Shown: positions 1-8,229 of the stretch, piece by piece | Layout: every line of letters starts with the position of its first letter | How positions within the stretch are numbered: position 1 is the first letter of the stretch | Source: Nocardia vermiculata NBRC 100427 | GTDB lineage: Bacteria; Actinomycetota; Actinomycetes; Mycobacteriales; Mycobacteriaceae | Length of the DNA stretch: 64,000 nucleotides | Reading direction: 5' to 3' | Assembly (NCBI RefSeq): GCF_001613265.1 | Contig: NZ_BDCA01000012.1 | Location: 1-64,000 of the forward strand | Notes under the pieces: generated by a model | What the model saw: the letters and a program-made list of their open reading frames with translations, nothing else | Told to the model about the DNA's origin: nothing | Database searches by the model: none | Program-made: the position numbers and the translations under genes

Positions 1-9
1 ACCGCTCAT
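1..9 (-). CDS. fbiB: fbiB/cofE start (partial, cut by window edge)
   Basis: Only the first three codons (ATG AGC GGT) of a leftward gene are present. Its ATG overlaps the TGA stop of fbiA in an ATGA junction, which indicates translational coupling. In mycobacteria the gene coupled to fbiA is fbiB, the F420:gamma-glutamyl ligase, so the identity is inferred from position only. Confidence 0.5.
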
Positions 10-1019
10 GCCGGGACCCCCGCGATATCGAGGGCCTCGCGCACCATCTCGGCGGTGGTGGCCGGGTCGGTCATCAGGAGGGGCACGCTGCGGACCTCGA
101 CGCCCGGAACGTCTGCGGTGTCGGTGGAATGGATCAGCCAGCCGTCCAGGATGCCGGTGTCGGATCGGGCACCGAAGTGCCGCCCGATGGCCTCGGCCGA
201 GGTCTCGACGCCGATCACCTCCAGGCATTCGTCCGCCATGCCGCGCAGTGGTTTTCCACCGATCACCGGAGATAAACCCACCACCTTGGCGGTGGTGGTG
301 CGCAGTGCGCCCCGGATTCCCGGCACCGCGAGGATCGCACCGACGCTCACCACCGGGTTCGAAGGAGCGAGCAACACCACATCAGCACTCTCTATGATTT
401 CGGTCACACCTGGGGCCGGAGTGGCCTGTTCGGCCCCGATTGTGACGAATCCATGGGTCTCGACGTTTGCCCGATACCGAACCCACCACTCCTGGAAATG
501 AATCGCGCGGCGTTCGCCAGGATTGCCCGGCTCACTGATCACGACATGGGTTTCGCACCTGTCATCGGTCGCGGGGAGAAGTTTTACGCCGGGCTGCCAT
601 CGGTTACACAGCGCCTCGGTAACCGCCGACAGCGGGTAACCTGCGCGCAGCATTTCACTGCGTACGAGATGAGTGGCGATATCGCGATCTCCGAGTCCGA
701 ACCAATCGGGCTGCGCACGATATTTCGCGAGCTCCTCCTTGGCGTGCCAGGTTTCCCCGACCCGACCCCACCCGCGTTCGGTATCGATACCCCCACCCAG
801 GGTGTACATGCAGGTGTCCAGGTCGGGACAGATACGTAAACCGTGCATCCAGACGTCGTCACCGACGTTCACCAGCGCTGTTACATCCGCATCCGGCAGC
901 AGTTCCCGCACACCCTGCAAGAAGCGCGCACCACCGACTCCACCGACCAACACCGCAATGCGCGGTTTACGATCATCTCGCTCGATCTCGGTCGCGATGT
1001 CCGCTTGTTCTCCAGTCAC
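6..1019 (-). CDS. fbiA: 2-phospho-L-lactate (phosphoenolpyruvate) transferase FbiA/CofD, F420 biosynthesis
   Basis: FbiA joins the activated 2-phospholactyl or phosphoenolpyruvyl group to the deazaflavin FO, giving (dehydro-)F420-0 in the cytosol. The family glycine-rich N-terminal motif GGVGGARF is at residues 26-33 from the chosen GTG, followed by the conserved NVGDD and DLDTCMYTL blocks and the C-terminal SPVIGGKPLRGMAD segment. A start at 1019 gives 337 aa, the usual length; a longer frame to 1154 adds 45 residues that do not look like the family and is not preferred. No strong ribosome site precedes the GTG. The stop overlaps the next gene (ATGA), so fbiA and fbiB form an operon running out of the window. 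Confidence 0.93.
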   Translation of the reverse strand: MTGEQADIATEIERDDRKPRIAVLVGGVGGARFLQGVRELLPDADVTALVNVGDDVWMHGLRICPDLDTCMYTLGGGIDTERGWGRVGETWHAKEELAKYRAQPDWFGLGDRDIATHLVRSEMLRAGYPLSAVTEALCNRWQPGVKLLPATDDRCETHVVISEPGNPGERRAIHFQEWWVRYRANVETHGFVTIGAEQATPAPGVTEIIESADVVLLAPSNPVVSVGAILAVPGIRGALRTTTAKVVGLSPVIGGKPLRGMADECLEVIGVETSAEAIGRHFGARSDTGILDGWLIHSTDTADVPGVEVRSVPLLMTDPATTAEMVREALDIAGVPA

Positions 1020-1146
1020 ATCTGCACAGCCTATGCGGTGCCACGAAGAGTGTGTACTAGAGCGTATTTGCTGGTCATTTGCCAATCCGGGGTTACCGAG
1101 TCGCGACGAAGGTGCCGGCGGATAGTAACGGAATTGTGTCGGCAGC

Positions 1147-1176
1147 TTGACCATCGCCGCGTCCGGCGTGTCTAAT
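1147..1176 (+). promoter_or_regulatory. Candidate sigma70-type promoter of whiB2
   Basis: TTGACC at 1147-1152 and TCTAAT at 1171-1176 are separated by 18 bp and each matches the consensus hexamers in 5 of 6 positions. Transcription would begin near 1183, leaving a leader of about 180 nt before the whiB2 ATG at 1365. Confidence 0.5.
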
Positions 1177-1228
1177 CACAGACATGTCATTCCGGGTCTG
1201 CGTGAGAGCGTATGGCGCAGATAGAGTT

Positions 1229-1244
1229 TCGAACAGATGTTCGC
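1229..1244. promoter_or_regulatory. LexA (SOS) box-like dyad upstream of whiB2
   Basis: TCGAACAGATGTTCGC matches the mycobacterial LexA consensus TCGAAC-N4-GTTCGA in 11 of 12 defined positions, the last base being C rather than A. It lies about 45-60 nt downstream of the predicted whiB2 start site and 210 nt upstream of fbiA. LexA occupancy is inference. Confidence 0.5.
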
Positions 1245-1364
1245 ACCGGAACGACAAGCTCGGGGATGGCCGCGGGACTACGCCGCGGTGTGGGACCGTC
1301 GGTGGGCAGGCTCGGTCCGACGGAAAAAACATTCTGCGCTAACACACAGTGAGGAGGCGGAGCG

Positions 1365-1832
1365 ATGGCCGAGGAGCTGGCCCCGTCGGGCATTCCGGGC
1401 GGTGTATCGCAAACCGATTCCACAGCGTGCGCGGCAACACACGACTGCGCCGACAGCCGGAACGACGAACGAGAGGGGGGCAGCACGGTGAACACCGAGG
1501 GATCGCTCGACAGAACCCCACACGGGGGACAATGGGCACGTACACAACGCAAACCCGAACCACCACAGCTGAGTCTCATCGTCACCGACTTCGATGCGAT
1601 GTTCGACACCATCGAAGAACAGTGGCAGGAACGCGCGCTGTGCGCCGAGACCGATCCGGAAGCCTTCTTCCCCGAAAAGGGCGGTTCCACACGGGAAGCC
1701 AAGCGGATCTGCCTCGGCTGTGAAGTACGCGACGAGTGCCTGGAGTACGCACTCGCGCACGACGAACGCTTCGGTATCTGGGGCGGTCTGTCCGAACGGG
1801 AGCGCCGCCGCCTCAAGCGCGGCATCAGCTGA
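1365..1832 (+). CDS. whiB2: WhiB2/WhmD-type iron-sulfur transcriptional regulator
   Basis: Wbl-family protein that binds a [4Fe-4S] cluster and the principal sigma factor; the WhiB2/WhmD branch controls septation. The four cluster cysteines are at residues 93, 116, 119 and 125 (C...CxxC-x5-C), followed by the glycine turn GIWGGLSE and a basic C-terminus RRRLKRG. AGGAGG sits 8 nt before the ATG at 1365, giving 155 aa. An alternative GTG at 1488 is also preceded by AGAGGGGGG and would give 114 aa, closer to the mycobacterial length, so the N-terminus is uncertain. It stands alone between fbiA and a convergent zincin gene; the candidate promoter and LexA-like dyad lie upstream. Confidence 0.9.
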   Translation: MAEELAPSGIPGGVSQTDSTACAATHDCADSRNDEREGGSTVNTEGSLDRTPHGGQWARTQRKPEPPQLSLIVTDFDAMFDTIEEQWQERALCAETDPEAFFPEKGGSTREAKRICLGCEVRDECLEYALAHDERFGIWGGLSERERRRLKRGIS

Positions 1833-1964
1833 CTGTCCCGCCTCTCCGCGAACTTTGCGGGTCGTGAGTGCCTCGTTTCGGGGTAGCTGTCGGGAACGTA
1901 ATCGGGTTCTGGGCGTTCCCGGTGAGTTACCCATGTACTCACGAAATCTGTTGTCTTGTTTCCT

Positions 1965-2002
1965 GGTTCGCCTCGCTTCGCTTCGGCGGAGGGAGGCGAA
2001 CC
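1965..2002. terminator. Hairpin between convergent whiB2 and zincin genes
   Basis: GGTTCGCCTC at 1965-1974 pairs with GAGGCGAACC at 1993-2002 (10 perfect pairs, 18-nt loop). It sits midway in the 253-nt gap between the two convergent stops, which suits a bidirectional terminator. No T-tract follows. Confidence 0.5.
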
Positions 2003-2085
2003 GGGAGATTTCTAATGGCCGAACCGCTTTTACGGCTGTGCCACGTCGGTGACTACCGGCTGGGCCGGTCAGGGTTTGCGGCCCT

Positions 2086-2562
2086 TCACTCCCCCGTGGG
2101 GTCGATGACGTCGGGGTCCACTCCCAGGTAGGTCGCGATCTGCTGGACCAGGACCTCGCGGAGCAGATCCAGGAGGTCCTCCGGGTCCTGGGCTCGCAGT
2201 TCGATGGGTTTGCGGAACAGGACCACTCGGGCTCGGGTGGCGACATTGTGGCGGTCCATCCCAGCCGGGATGAGGCGCGACAGCGGGACCGGGCCGTCGG
2301 CGACCACCTCGTCGGGCCAGGTGACCGAGTCGGGGTGCAACGGGCGGATCTTCGGGACGTCGTCGACCGCGATATCGAGTTTGGTGAGGCGATCGTGCCA
2401 GCGCGCGTCCAGCGGCGCGAACGCCTCCAGCACCAGTCGGTCGAACTGTTCACCGCGGGTGCGCCGGGCGGGCACCGACGGCGGCAGCATCGGGCCGCGC
2501 ACACCGCGACCGCGACGTACCACCGAACGGGCCGTCACGGAGCGCCTCTTCGATCGGGTCAT
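2086..2562 (-). CDS. Minimal zincin-like (pfam06262-type) protein, metal site degenerate
   Basis: This resembles the small 'metallopeptidase family' protein encoded between whiB2 and DUF3499 in mycobacteria. The ATG at 2562 gives 158 aa; a longer frame upstream adds 19 unlikely residues. The N-terminus is very basic (MTRSKRRS), followed by a helical core ending in LVQQIATYLGVDPD. Active members of the minimal MMP-like family carry HExxH at that position, but here the equivalent segment reads QQIAT, so zinc catalysis is doubtful. It is divergent from the DUF3499 gene with about 115 nt between the starts. Confidence 0.72.
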   Translation of the reverse strand: MTRSKRRSVTARSVVRRGRGVRGPMLPPSVPARRTRGEQFDRLVLEAFAPLDARWHDRLTKLDIAVDDVPKIRPLHPDSVTWPDEVVADGPVPLSRLIPAGMDRHNVATRARVVLFRKPIELRAQDPEDLLDLLREVLVQQIATYLGVDPDVIDPTGE

Positions 2563-2677
2563 ACCGGCGACAGTAGTCGGCGCAATCGCGCCACACCGAT
2601 GCCCGCTCTCCGGACACACGCCCGTCGGTCCGCGTGTCTACCTGCGACACACGGCGCGGGGGGTTAGTCTGCTTGGC

Positions 2678-3076
2678 GTGATTCCCATGCGTCGCTGCTG
2701 CCGCCCAGGCTGCAAGAATCCGGCCGTTGCGACGCTCACCTATGTCTACTCGGACTCCACCGCCGTCGTCGGGCCGCTCGCCACCGTCGCCGAACCGCAT
2801 TCCTGGGATCTGTGCGAAACCCACGGATCCCGGATCACCGCCCCCAAGGGCTGGGAAATGGTGCGGCACGAGGGCGGATTCTCCTCCAGCACACCGGACG
2901 ACGACGATCTCACCGCGCTGGCCGAAGCCGTCCGCGAGGCCGGGATGCGCCGCCGCGCGGCCGAGCCCGAACAGGGCGGTTACTCCGACTACGCCCCGCC
3001 CCCGGCGCGACCACAGCGCCCCGGCCGGACCGGACGTCGCGGACACCTGCGCGTGCTGCCCGATCCGCCGAACTGA
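2678..3076 (+). CDS. DUF3499 family protein
   Basis: A conserved actinobacterial protein of unknown function (132 aa from GTG 2678, 129 aa from ATG 2687). The N-terminus MRRCCRPGCKNPAVATL with CRPGC, and the later cysteine and histidine of WDLCETHG, suggest a small metal-binding knuckle. The C-terminal 50 residues are proline- and arginine-rich and probably disordered. It lies just upstream of manB with 75 nt between, as in mycobacteria, and may be co-transcribed with the mannose genes. Confidence 0.85.
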   Translation: MIPMRRCCRPGCKNPAVATLTYVYSDSTAVVGPLATVAEPHSWDLCETHGSRITAPKGWEMVRHEGGFSSSTPDDDDLTALAEAVREAGMRRRAAEPEQGGYSDYAPPPARPQRPGRTGRRGHLRVLPDPPN

Positions 3077-3151
3077 GCGCAGACGACGCGCGGCACGCTC
3101 GCAACCGGCCTGAAGCCCGCCGCGGCCCGCCGCCCTATTAGGGTGTTGGTC

Positions 3152-4564
3152 ATGACAGTCGCCCGGTCCGCCGAGTCCGTTCACGCAGTTGTCAAGGCAT
3201 ACGACATACGCGGAGTTGTCGGAGAGCAGATCGACGCCGGGCTGGTCCGGGACGTGGGCGCATCCTTCGCCCGGCTGATCCGCAACTCGGGCGAGACCGA
3301 TTCCGCCGCAGCCGCTACCCGCGTAGTCGTCGGCCACGATATGCGCGACTCCTCCCCCGCCCTCGCCGCAGCCTTCGCCGAGGGGGTCCTGGAACAGGGG
3401 CTCGACGTCGTCCATATCGGGCTCGCGTCCACCGACCAGCTGTATTTCGCCTCCGGTCACCTCGAGTGCCCGGGCGCCATGTTCACCGCCAGCCACAACC
3501 CGGCCCGCTACAACGGCATCAAGCTCTGCCGCGCGAACGCGCGCCCGGTCGGGCAGGAAACCGGTTTGGCCACCATCGCGGACGAGCTGATCGACGGTGT
3601 GCCGGCCGGCACGGGACCGCGCGGTCAGGCTACCGAGCAGGATCTGCTCGAGGCGTACGCCGAATTCCTGCGGGGCCTGGTCGATCTGAGCGGGATCCGG
3701 CCGTTGAAGGTCGCGGTCGACGCCGGCAACGGGATGGGCGGCCATACCGTGCCGGCGGTACTCGGGCCGGTCGAAGCGCTGACCATCGCCCCGCTGTACT
3801 TCGAACTCGACGGCTCGTTCCCCAACCACGAGGCCAACCCGCTGGACCCGAAGAATCTCGTCGATCTGCAGAACTTCGTCCGCGATACCGGCGCCGACAT
3901 CGGACTGGCGTTCGACGGCGACGCCGACCGCTGCTTCGTCGTCGACGAGCGCGGTGAACCGGTCTCCCCGTCCGCGATCACGGCCCTGGTCGCCCAGCGC
4001 GAGCTGGCCAAGGAACCCGGCGCGACCGTCATCCACAACCTGATCACCTCACAGGCCGTGCCCGAACTGGTCGCCGAACTCGGCGGCACCGCGGTACGCA
4101 CCCGGGTCGGGCATTCCTTCATCAAGCAGCAGATGGCCGCGACCGGAGCCATCTTCGGTGGTGAGCATTCCGCGCACTACTACTTCCGCGATTTCTGGGG
4201 TGCCGACTCCGGTATGCTCGCCGCGCTGCACGTCCTGGCCGCGCTCGGCGGGAGCGAGGGTGCGGAGGGCGGCCCGACGATGTCGGAGCTCGCATCCGCG
4301 TATGCAACATATTCGGCGTCCGGGGAGATCAACTCCACAGTGGCGGATGCGAAGGAGCGGACCATGGCGGTTGTCGAAGCGTTCGAGGAGCGCGCCCGGT
4401 CGGTGGACCGGCTCGACGGTGTGACGGTGCACTTGCCCGGGCAGGCATGGTTCAATCTGCGCGCATCCAATACCGAACCGCTGTTGCGGCTCAATGTCGA
4501 AGCTCGTTCGTCCGAAGAAGTAGACGCACTCGTGACCGAGATTCTGAGCATCGTGCGCGGCTGA
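3152..4564 (+). CDS. manB: Phosphomannomutase/phosphoglucomutase ManB
   Basis: It interconverts mannose-6-phosphate and mannose-1-phosphate (probably also the glucose phosphates) for GDP-mannose supply. Visible family signatures are the phosphoserine loop TASHNPARYNG with Ser114, the Mg-binding loop DGDADR near residues 255-260, the sugar loop GEHSAHYYF near 337-345 and a C-terminal phosphate-binding RASNTEPLLR. The start at ATG 3152 is three codons inside the longest frame and gives 470 aa, the usual length. It is followed by the TobH-like gene and manA in the same direction. Confidence 0.95.
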   Translation: MTVARSAESVHAVVKAYDIRGVVGEQIDAGLVRDVGASFARLIRNSGETDSAAAATRVVVGHDMRDSSPALAAAFAEGVLEQGLDVVHIGLASTDQLYFASGHLECPGAMFTASHNPARYNGIKLCRANARPVGQETGLATIADELIDGVPAGTGPRGQATEQDLLEAYAEFLRGLVDLSGIRPLKVAVDAGNGMGGHTVPAVLGPVEALTIAPLYFELDGSFPNHEANPLDPKNLVDLQNFVRDTGADIGLAFDGDADRCFVVDERGEPVSPSAITALVAQRELAKEPGATVIHNLITSQAVPELVAELGGTAVRTRVGHSFIKQQMAATGAIFGGEHSAHYYFRDFWGADSGMLAALHVLAALGGSEGAEGGPTMSELASAYATYSASGEINSTVADAKERTMAVVEAFEERARSVDRLDGVTVHLPGQAWFNLRASNTEPLLRLNVEARSSEEVDALVTEILSIVRG

Positions 4565-4656
4565 CTGGAATAGTGGAATCACAGGGCTCGGATCCGGCCG
4601 GGAACAAAGACTTCACCCGGCGTGGTGGCCCGATTGAGGGGAGGTGGCAACGCCCG

Positions 4657-5856
4657 ATGATCGCAGGGACACCGGTACTCGACCTCGATGACGTCGCCTC
4701 GTTGGAGGCCGCCGATTCCGGAGGGATATTGCGCTCGGCCGCATCGGGGGGCGCCCAGGTGCGTGCCACCGCGGCCACGGTCGGCGACGACGCGCTCACT
4801 CGCCTTCAGGGGCTGCAGCCGCGCAGTCTGGTGCTGGTATCGGGCACCGGCCGCGCCGCACGGGCCGCCACGCTCTTGCAGGCGGCGCTCGGTGACCGCG
4901 CCGGCCTGCCCATCGTCAGCACCACCACCATTCCGCAGTGGGTCGGTTCGCTGGACGTGGTGATCGTCGCGGGTGACGACTCCGCCGACCCGCGCCTCAC
5001 CGGCACCGTCGACCGCGCGTTGCGCCGTGGTGCCGAAGTGGTCGTCGCCGCGCCGGACGAGGGCCCGATGCGGGCCGCGGCCGCCGGACGCGCCACCGTG
5101 CTTCCGCCGCGGGTGCCGGTGCTCGACCACAACCGCTTCCTGCGTTTCCTGGCCGTCGGGGTCGCGGTGCTGCGCGCCGTCGACCCCATGCATATCGGCC
5201 CACTCGTTCCCGACCTCGAGGAACTCGCCGACGTGCTGGACGCCGAAGCGCTACGCGACGGCCCGCACAACGAGGCATTCCACAATCCGGCGAAGACGCT
5301 CGCGGCACGGATGCGGGAGCGGCGGCTGGTTCTCACCGGAGACTCACCCGCCGCGGCGGTCGTGGCTCAGCACGGCGCCGAGATCCTGCTGCAGACCGCC
5401 GGTCAGATTGCCGCCTCCGCCGATCTCACCGAGGCGGTCGCCGCGAACACCCGGCTCGTCGAATCCGCGGAGGTGGCCGCACCCGGCTACGATCCGCTGT
5501 TCCACGACGAGCAACTCGACGGTCCCCCACCGGTCGACCGGGCCCGAATCTTCGTGATCAGCGCGGACTCCGATCAGGTCGCCGCACGGCGCAGGCTGGC
5601 CGTGTTCGGTGCCGGTGCCGGCGTCGTGGACGCCGACCTGGTCAATATCGATGCCGAGCTGATGGGCAGCGACGCCAGTGTGCCGCGCGACGCCGGTGCG
5701 GAGAAAACTCGCGCACCCGGCGCCGGACGCGGCAGTGAGCTCGAACAGCTCGCCGTGCTCGCGTTGCGGCTGGAGATGGCAGCGGCCTACCTGCGGCTGT
5801 CCAGCGGCCCGGCGGCCGCGGACCGCCCTGCCCACTACGACGGGGGCCGCAACTAG
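4657..5856 (+). CDS. TobH-like SIS-type protein (phosphosugar isomerase-like)
   Basis: This is the protein encoded between manB and manA in mycobacteria, annotated TobH and related to the sugar-isomerase (SIS) fold of phosphoglucose/phosphomannose isomerases. GAGGGGAGGTGG at 4636-4646 sets the start at ATG 4657, giving 399 aa. The LVLVSGTGRAARAATLLQAAL and DVVIVAGDDSADPRL segments look like SIS alpha/beta elements. No clear catalytic residues were assigned, so a sugar-phosphate role is inferred from position and fold. Its TAG stop shares a base with the manA GTG, so the two are translationally coupled. Confidence 0.75.
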   Translation: MIAGTPVLDLDDVASLEAADSGGILRSAASGGAQVRATAATVGDDALTRLQGLQPRSLVLVSGTGRAARAATLLQAALGDRAGLPIVSTTTIPQWVGSLDVVIVAGDDSADPRLTGTVDRALRRGAEVVVAAPDEGPMRAAAAGRATVLPPRVPVLDHNRFLRFLAVGVAVLRAVDPMHIGPLVPDLEELADVLDAEALRDGPHNEAFHNPAKTLAARMRERRLVLTGDSPAAAVVAQHGAEILLQTAGQIAASADLTEAVAANTRLVESAEVAAPGYDPLFHDEQLDGPPPVDRARIFVISADSDQVAARRRLAVFGAGAGVVDADLVNIDAELMGSDASVPRDAGAEKTRAPGAGRGSELEQLAVLALRLEMAAAYLRLSSGPAAADRPAHYDGGRN

Positions 5857-7091
5857 TGCACGAACTCGTTGGTGCGTTGCGTACCTATGCCTGGGGTTCA
5901 CGCACCGCACTCGCTCAGCTGTGCGGCCGGGACGTCCCCTCCCCGCACCCGGAAGCCGAACTGTGGTTCGGTGCCCATCCCGCCGATCCGGCGAAAATCC
6001 GTGCCGACGGCGATGTCCGGTCACTACTGGAACTGCTCGACGACGATCCGCAGCGTGAGCTGGGTGCGGTGGCAACGGTATTCGACGGCCGACTACCGTT
6101 CCTGTTGAAGATCCTCGCCGCCGAGGAACCGTTGTCGCTCCAGGCCCACCCCAGTGCCGATCAGGCCCGCACCGGGTTCGCTCGGGAGAACCACACTCGG
6201 GTGCCGTTGGATTCGCCGATGCGCAACTATCGCGACGACAGCCACAAACCCGAGTTGGTGGTGGCACTGGACCGATTCGAGGCGCTGGCCGGTTTTCGTG
6301 ATCCGCTACGTACCGTCGAGCTGCTGCTCGCCCTGAACGTGCCGGAACTGAAACAATACGCCGAACTACTGGCCGCGCAGCCGGATTCGGGCGGCCTTCG
6401 CACCCTGTTCACCACCTGGATCACACTGCCGCAGGCGATCCTGTCGACGCTGCTGCCGAAGGTACTCGACGGCTGTGTGCGGTATCTCGAACAGGGTGAT
6501 ACTCCCGAAACCTCGGGACACGACAAGGAATTCGCTGCCGAAGCGCGCACCACACTCGAACTCGCCGAGGCCTATCCGGGAGATGCCGGGGTACTGGCAG
6601 CACTGTTGCTGAACCGGCTGACCCTCGAGCCCGGACAAGGGCTGTACCTGGACGCCGGCAGTCTGCATGCCTATCTGCGCGGAATCGGTGTGGAGATCAT
6701 GGCCAACTCCGACAACGTGCTGCGCGGCGGCCTCACCCCCAAACACGTCGATGTGCCCGAACTACTGCGTGTACTCGACTTCGAGCCCTTGCGGCTGCCG
6801 ATCGTCGAGGCCGAATCCGACGGCGCGGGATCGTTCCGATACCACACGCCCGCACCGGAGTTCGCGCTGCGGCGGATCGAACTCGCCGCGGGCGCCGAAC
6901 CGGTGGAGATACCGCGCGCCGGGCCGGGCATCATGCTGGTGACCGCGGGAATGGTGCGGTTGACGCACGTGAGCGAGACATTGACGATCCGCGCCGGCAA
7001 TGCCGCGTGGATCTCCGCCACCGACACCGATATCCACGCGCACGCCGTCGACGGCCCGGCCCAGCTGTTCTGTGCCGGCGTCGGTGAATGA
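5856..7091 (+). CDS. manA: Mannose-6-phosphate isomerase ManA (type I)
   Basis: Zinc enzyme interconverting fructose-6-phosphate and mannose-6-phosphate, the entry step to mannose metabolism. The metal ligands of the cupin family are visible: Gln and His of SLQAHPSADQ (about residues 94-98), Glu of SHKPELVV (about 131) and His of AGSLHAYLRG (about 270). The conserved block ANSDNVLRGGLTPKH follows. The start is GTG 5856, overlapping the previous stop by one base (TAGTG), and gives 411 aa, a normal length. Confidence 0.95.
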   Translation: MHELVGALRTYAWGSRTALAQLCGRDVPSPHPEAELWFGAHPADPAKIRADGDVRSLLELLDDDPQRELGAVATVFDGRLPFLLKILAAEEPLSLQAHPSADQARTGFARENHTRVPLDSPMRNYRDDSHKPELVVALDRFEALAGFRDPLRTVELLLALNVPELKQYAELLAAQPDSGGLRTLFTTWITLPQAILSTLLPKVLDGCVRYLEQGDTPETSGHDKEFAAEARTTLELAEAYPGDAGVLAALLLNRLTLEPGQGLYLDAGSLHAYLRGIGVEIMANSDNVLRGGLTPKHVDVPELLRVLDFEPLRLPIVEAESDGAGSFRYHTPAPEFALRRIELAAGAEPVEIPRAGPGIMLVTAGMVRLTHVSETLTIRAGNAAWISATDTDIHAHAVDGPAQLFCAGVGE

Positions 7092-7206
7092 GTCCGGCGC
7101 CGACCGAGCGCGAGCTGAGCCGGGACCACACTCCGCACACCTAGTAGATTGATCGAGCAAATCGGACACCGGCATGTGCCGGGAACGAAAGGACCGGGGC
7201 TGCACC

Positions 7207-8127
7207 ATGTCTGCAGGAGGCGGTAAAAAGGCGATCTTCGCGGCACTGTCCGCGAACGCCGGCATCGCGGTGGCGAAGTTCGTCGGCGCCGCGATCACCG
7301 GATCGGGATCGATGCTGGCCGAGGCGGTGCACTCGGTGGCCGACACCGGCAACCAGGGGTTGCTGCTGCTCGGCCAGAAACGCGCCGAGCAGGAGGCCGA
7401 CGAACTGCATCCGTTCGGATACGGACGCAACCGGTACTTCTATTCGTTCGTCGTGGCGCTGGTGTTGTTCTCCCTCGGCTCCATGTACGCGATCTACGAG
7501 GGCATTCACAAGGTCCAGCACGGCGAAGAGCTGTCCTCTCCGATCGTGGCGATCGTGATTCTGCTCATCGCCGTGGCGCTGGAGGGATTCAGCTTCGTCA
7601 CCGCGATGCGGGAATCCTCACCGCTGCGCCAGGGGGCGAGCTGGTGGCGGTTCATCCGCAACTCGCGGAGTCCGGAGCTTCCCGTCGTGTTGCTCGAGGA
7701 CACCGGTGCGCTGATCGGCCTGCTCATCGCACTGGTCGCGGTCATTATGACCAGTGTCACCGGCAACCCCGTCTGGGACGGGATCGGCACGCTCTGCATC
7801 GGCCTGCTGCTCGGGATCATCGCGGTGGTTCTGATCGTGGAGATGAAGAGCCTGCTCATCGGCGAGGGTGCGACCCCGGCCGAGGACGAGGCGATCCGCA
7901 CCAATCTGGTGGACGGCCGGAGCATCGACCGAGTGATTCACCTGCGCACCCAGTATCTCGGCCCGGAGGAGATGCTGGTGGCAGCGAAGGTTGCGATCGT
8001 GCCCGGTCTGGATATCGCCACCATCGCCACCGCGATCGACGAGGCCGAGGCCCGGGTACGTGTCGCGGTCCCGGCTGCACGCGTGATGTACATCGAACCG
8101 GACCTCTACCGCACCCAGCCCGCCTGA
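7207..8127 (+). CDS. Cation diffusion facilitator (CDF) family transporter
   Basis: Membrane antiporter of divalent metal ions. The N-terminal half contains hydrophobic helices and the CDF signature AEAVHSVADTGNQG (about residues 39-52) with the His and Asp that normally bind the transported metal. HPFGYGRNRYFYSF is the second CDF block and a second metal pair may be LLEDTGALIG. A cytoplasmic C-terminal domain of about 90 residues follows. The start at ATG 7207 gives 306 aa. It lies 115 nt after manA in the same direction and may be transcribed separately. The metal cannot be told. Confidence 0.9.
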   Translation: MSAGGGKKAIFAALSANAGIAVAKFVGAAITGSGSMLAEAVHSVADTGNQGLLLLGQKRAEQEADELHPFGYGRNRYFYSFVVALVLFSLGSMYAIYEGIHKVQHGEELSSPIVAIVILLIAVALEGFSFVTAMRESSPLRQGASWWRFIRNSRSPELPVVLLEDTGALIGLLIALVAVIMTSVTGNPVWDGIGTLCIGLLLGIIAVVLIVEMKSLLIGEGATPAEDEAIRTNLVDGRSIDRVIHLRTQYLGPEEMLVAAKVAIVPGLDIATIATAIDEAEARVRVAVPAARVMYIEPDLYRTQPA

Positions 8128-8229
8128 GGGCCTACCCTGTGCTCGCCCGGCCCGCGTAGGACGCCCGGGCTCGCACCGGAAGCCCGACCGGGGTGGCTCA
8201 TCGCCGGAACACGAGGCGTCGGCGGCGGC

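Larger units (their letters stand above)
1020..1364. other. fbiA-whiB2 divergent intergenic region
   Basis: This 345-nt gap carries the divergent promoters. It contains a good sigma70-type promoter toward whiB2, a LexA-like dyad in the predicted whiB2 leader, and an AT-richer patch at about 1050-1090 that could hold the leftward fbiA promoter. The small open frames here have no family resemblance and were not called. Confidence 0.6.

Noticed and set aside
1093..1332. 79-codon leftward frame spanning the LexA-like box
   Set aside because: No ribosome site and no family resemblance; the region fits better as a control region.
2450..4036. Long leftward open frame opposite manB and DUF3499
   Set aside because: It is the antisense of conserved coding sequence, and such frames arise from GC-rich third codon positions. 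No family motif was recognised in it.
8128..8229. GCCCGG/CCGGGC pairing between the CDF and oxidoreductase genes
   Set aside because: Only six pairs in very GC-rich DNA; expected by chance and not called a terminator.
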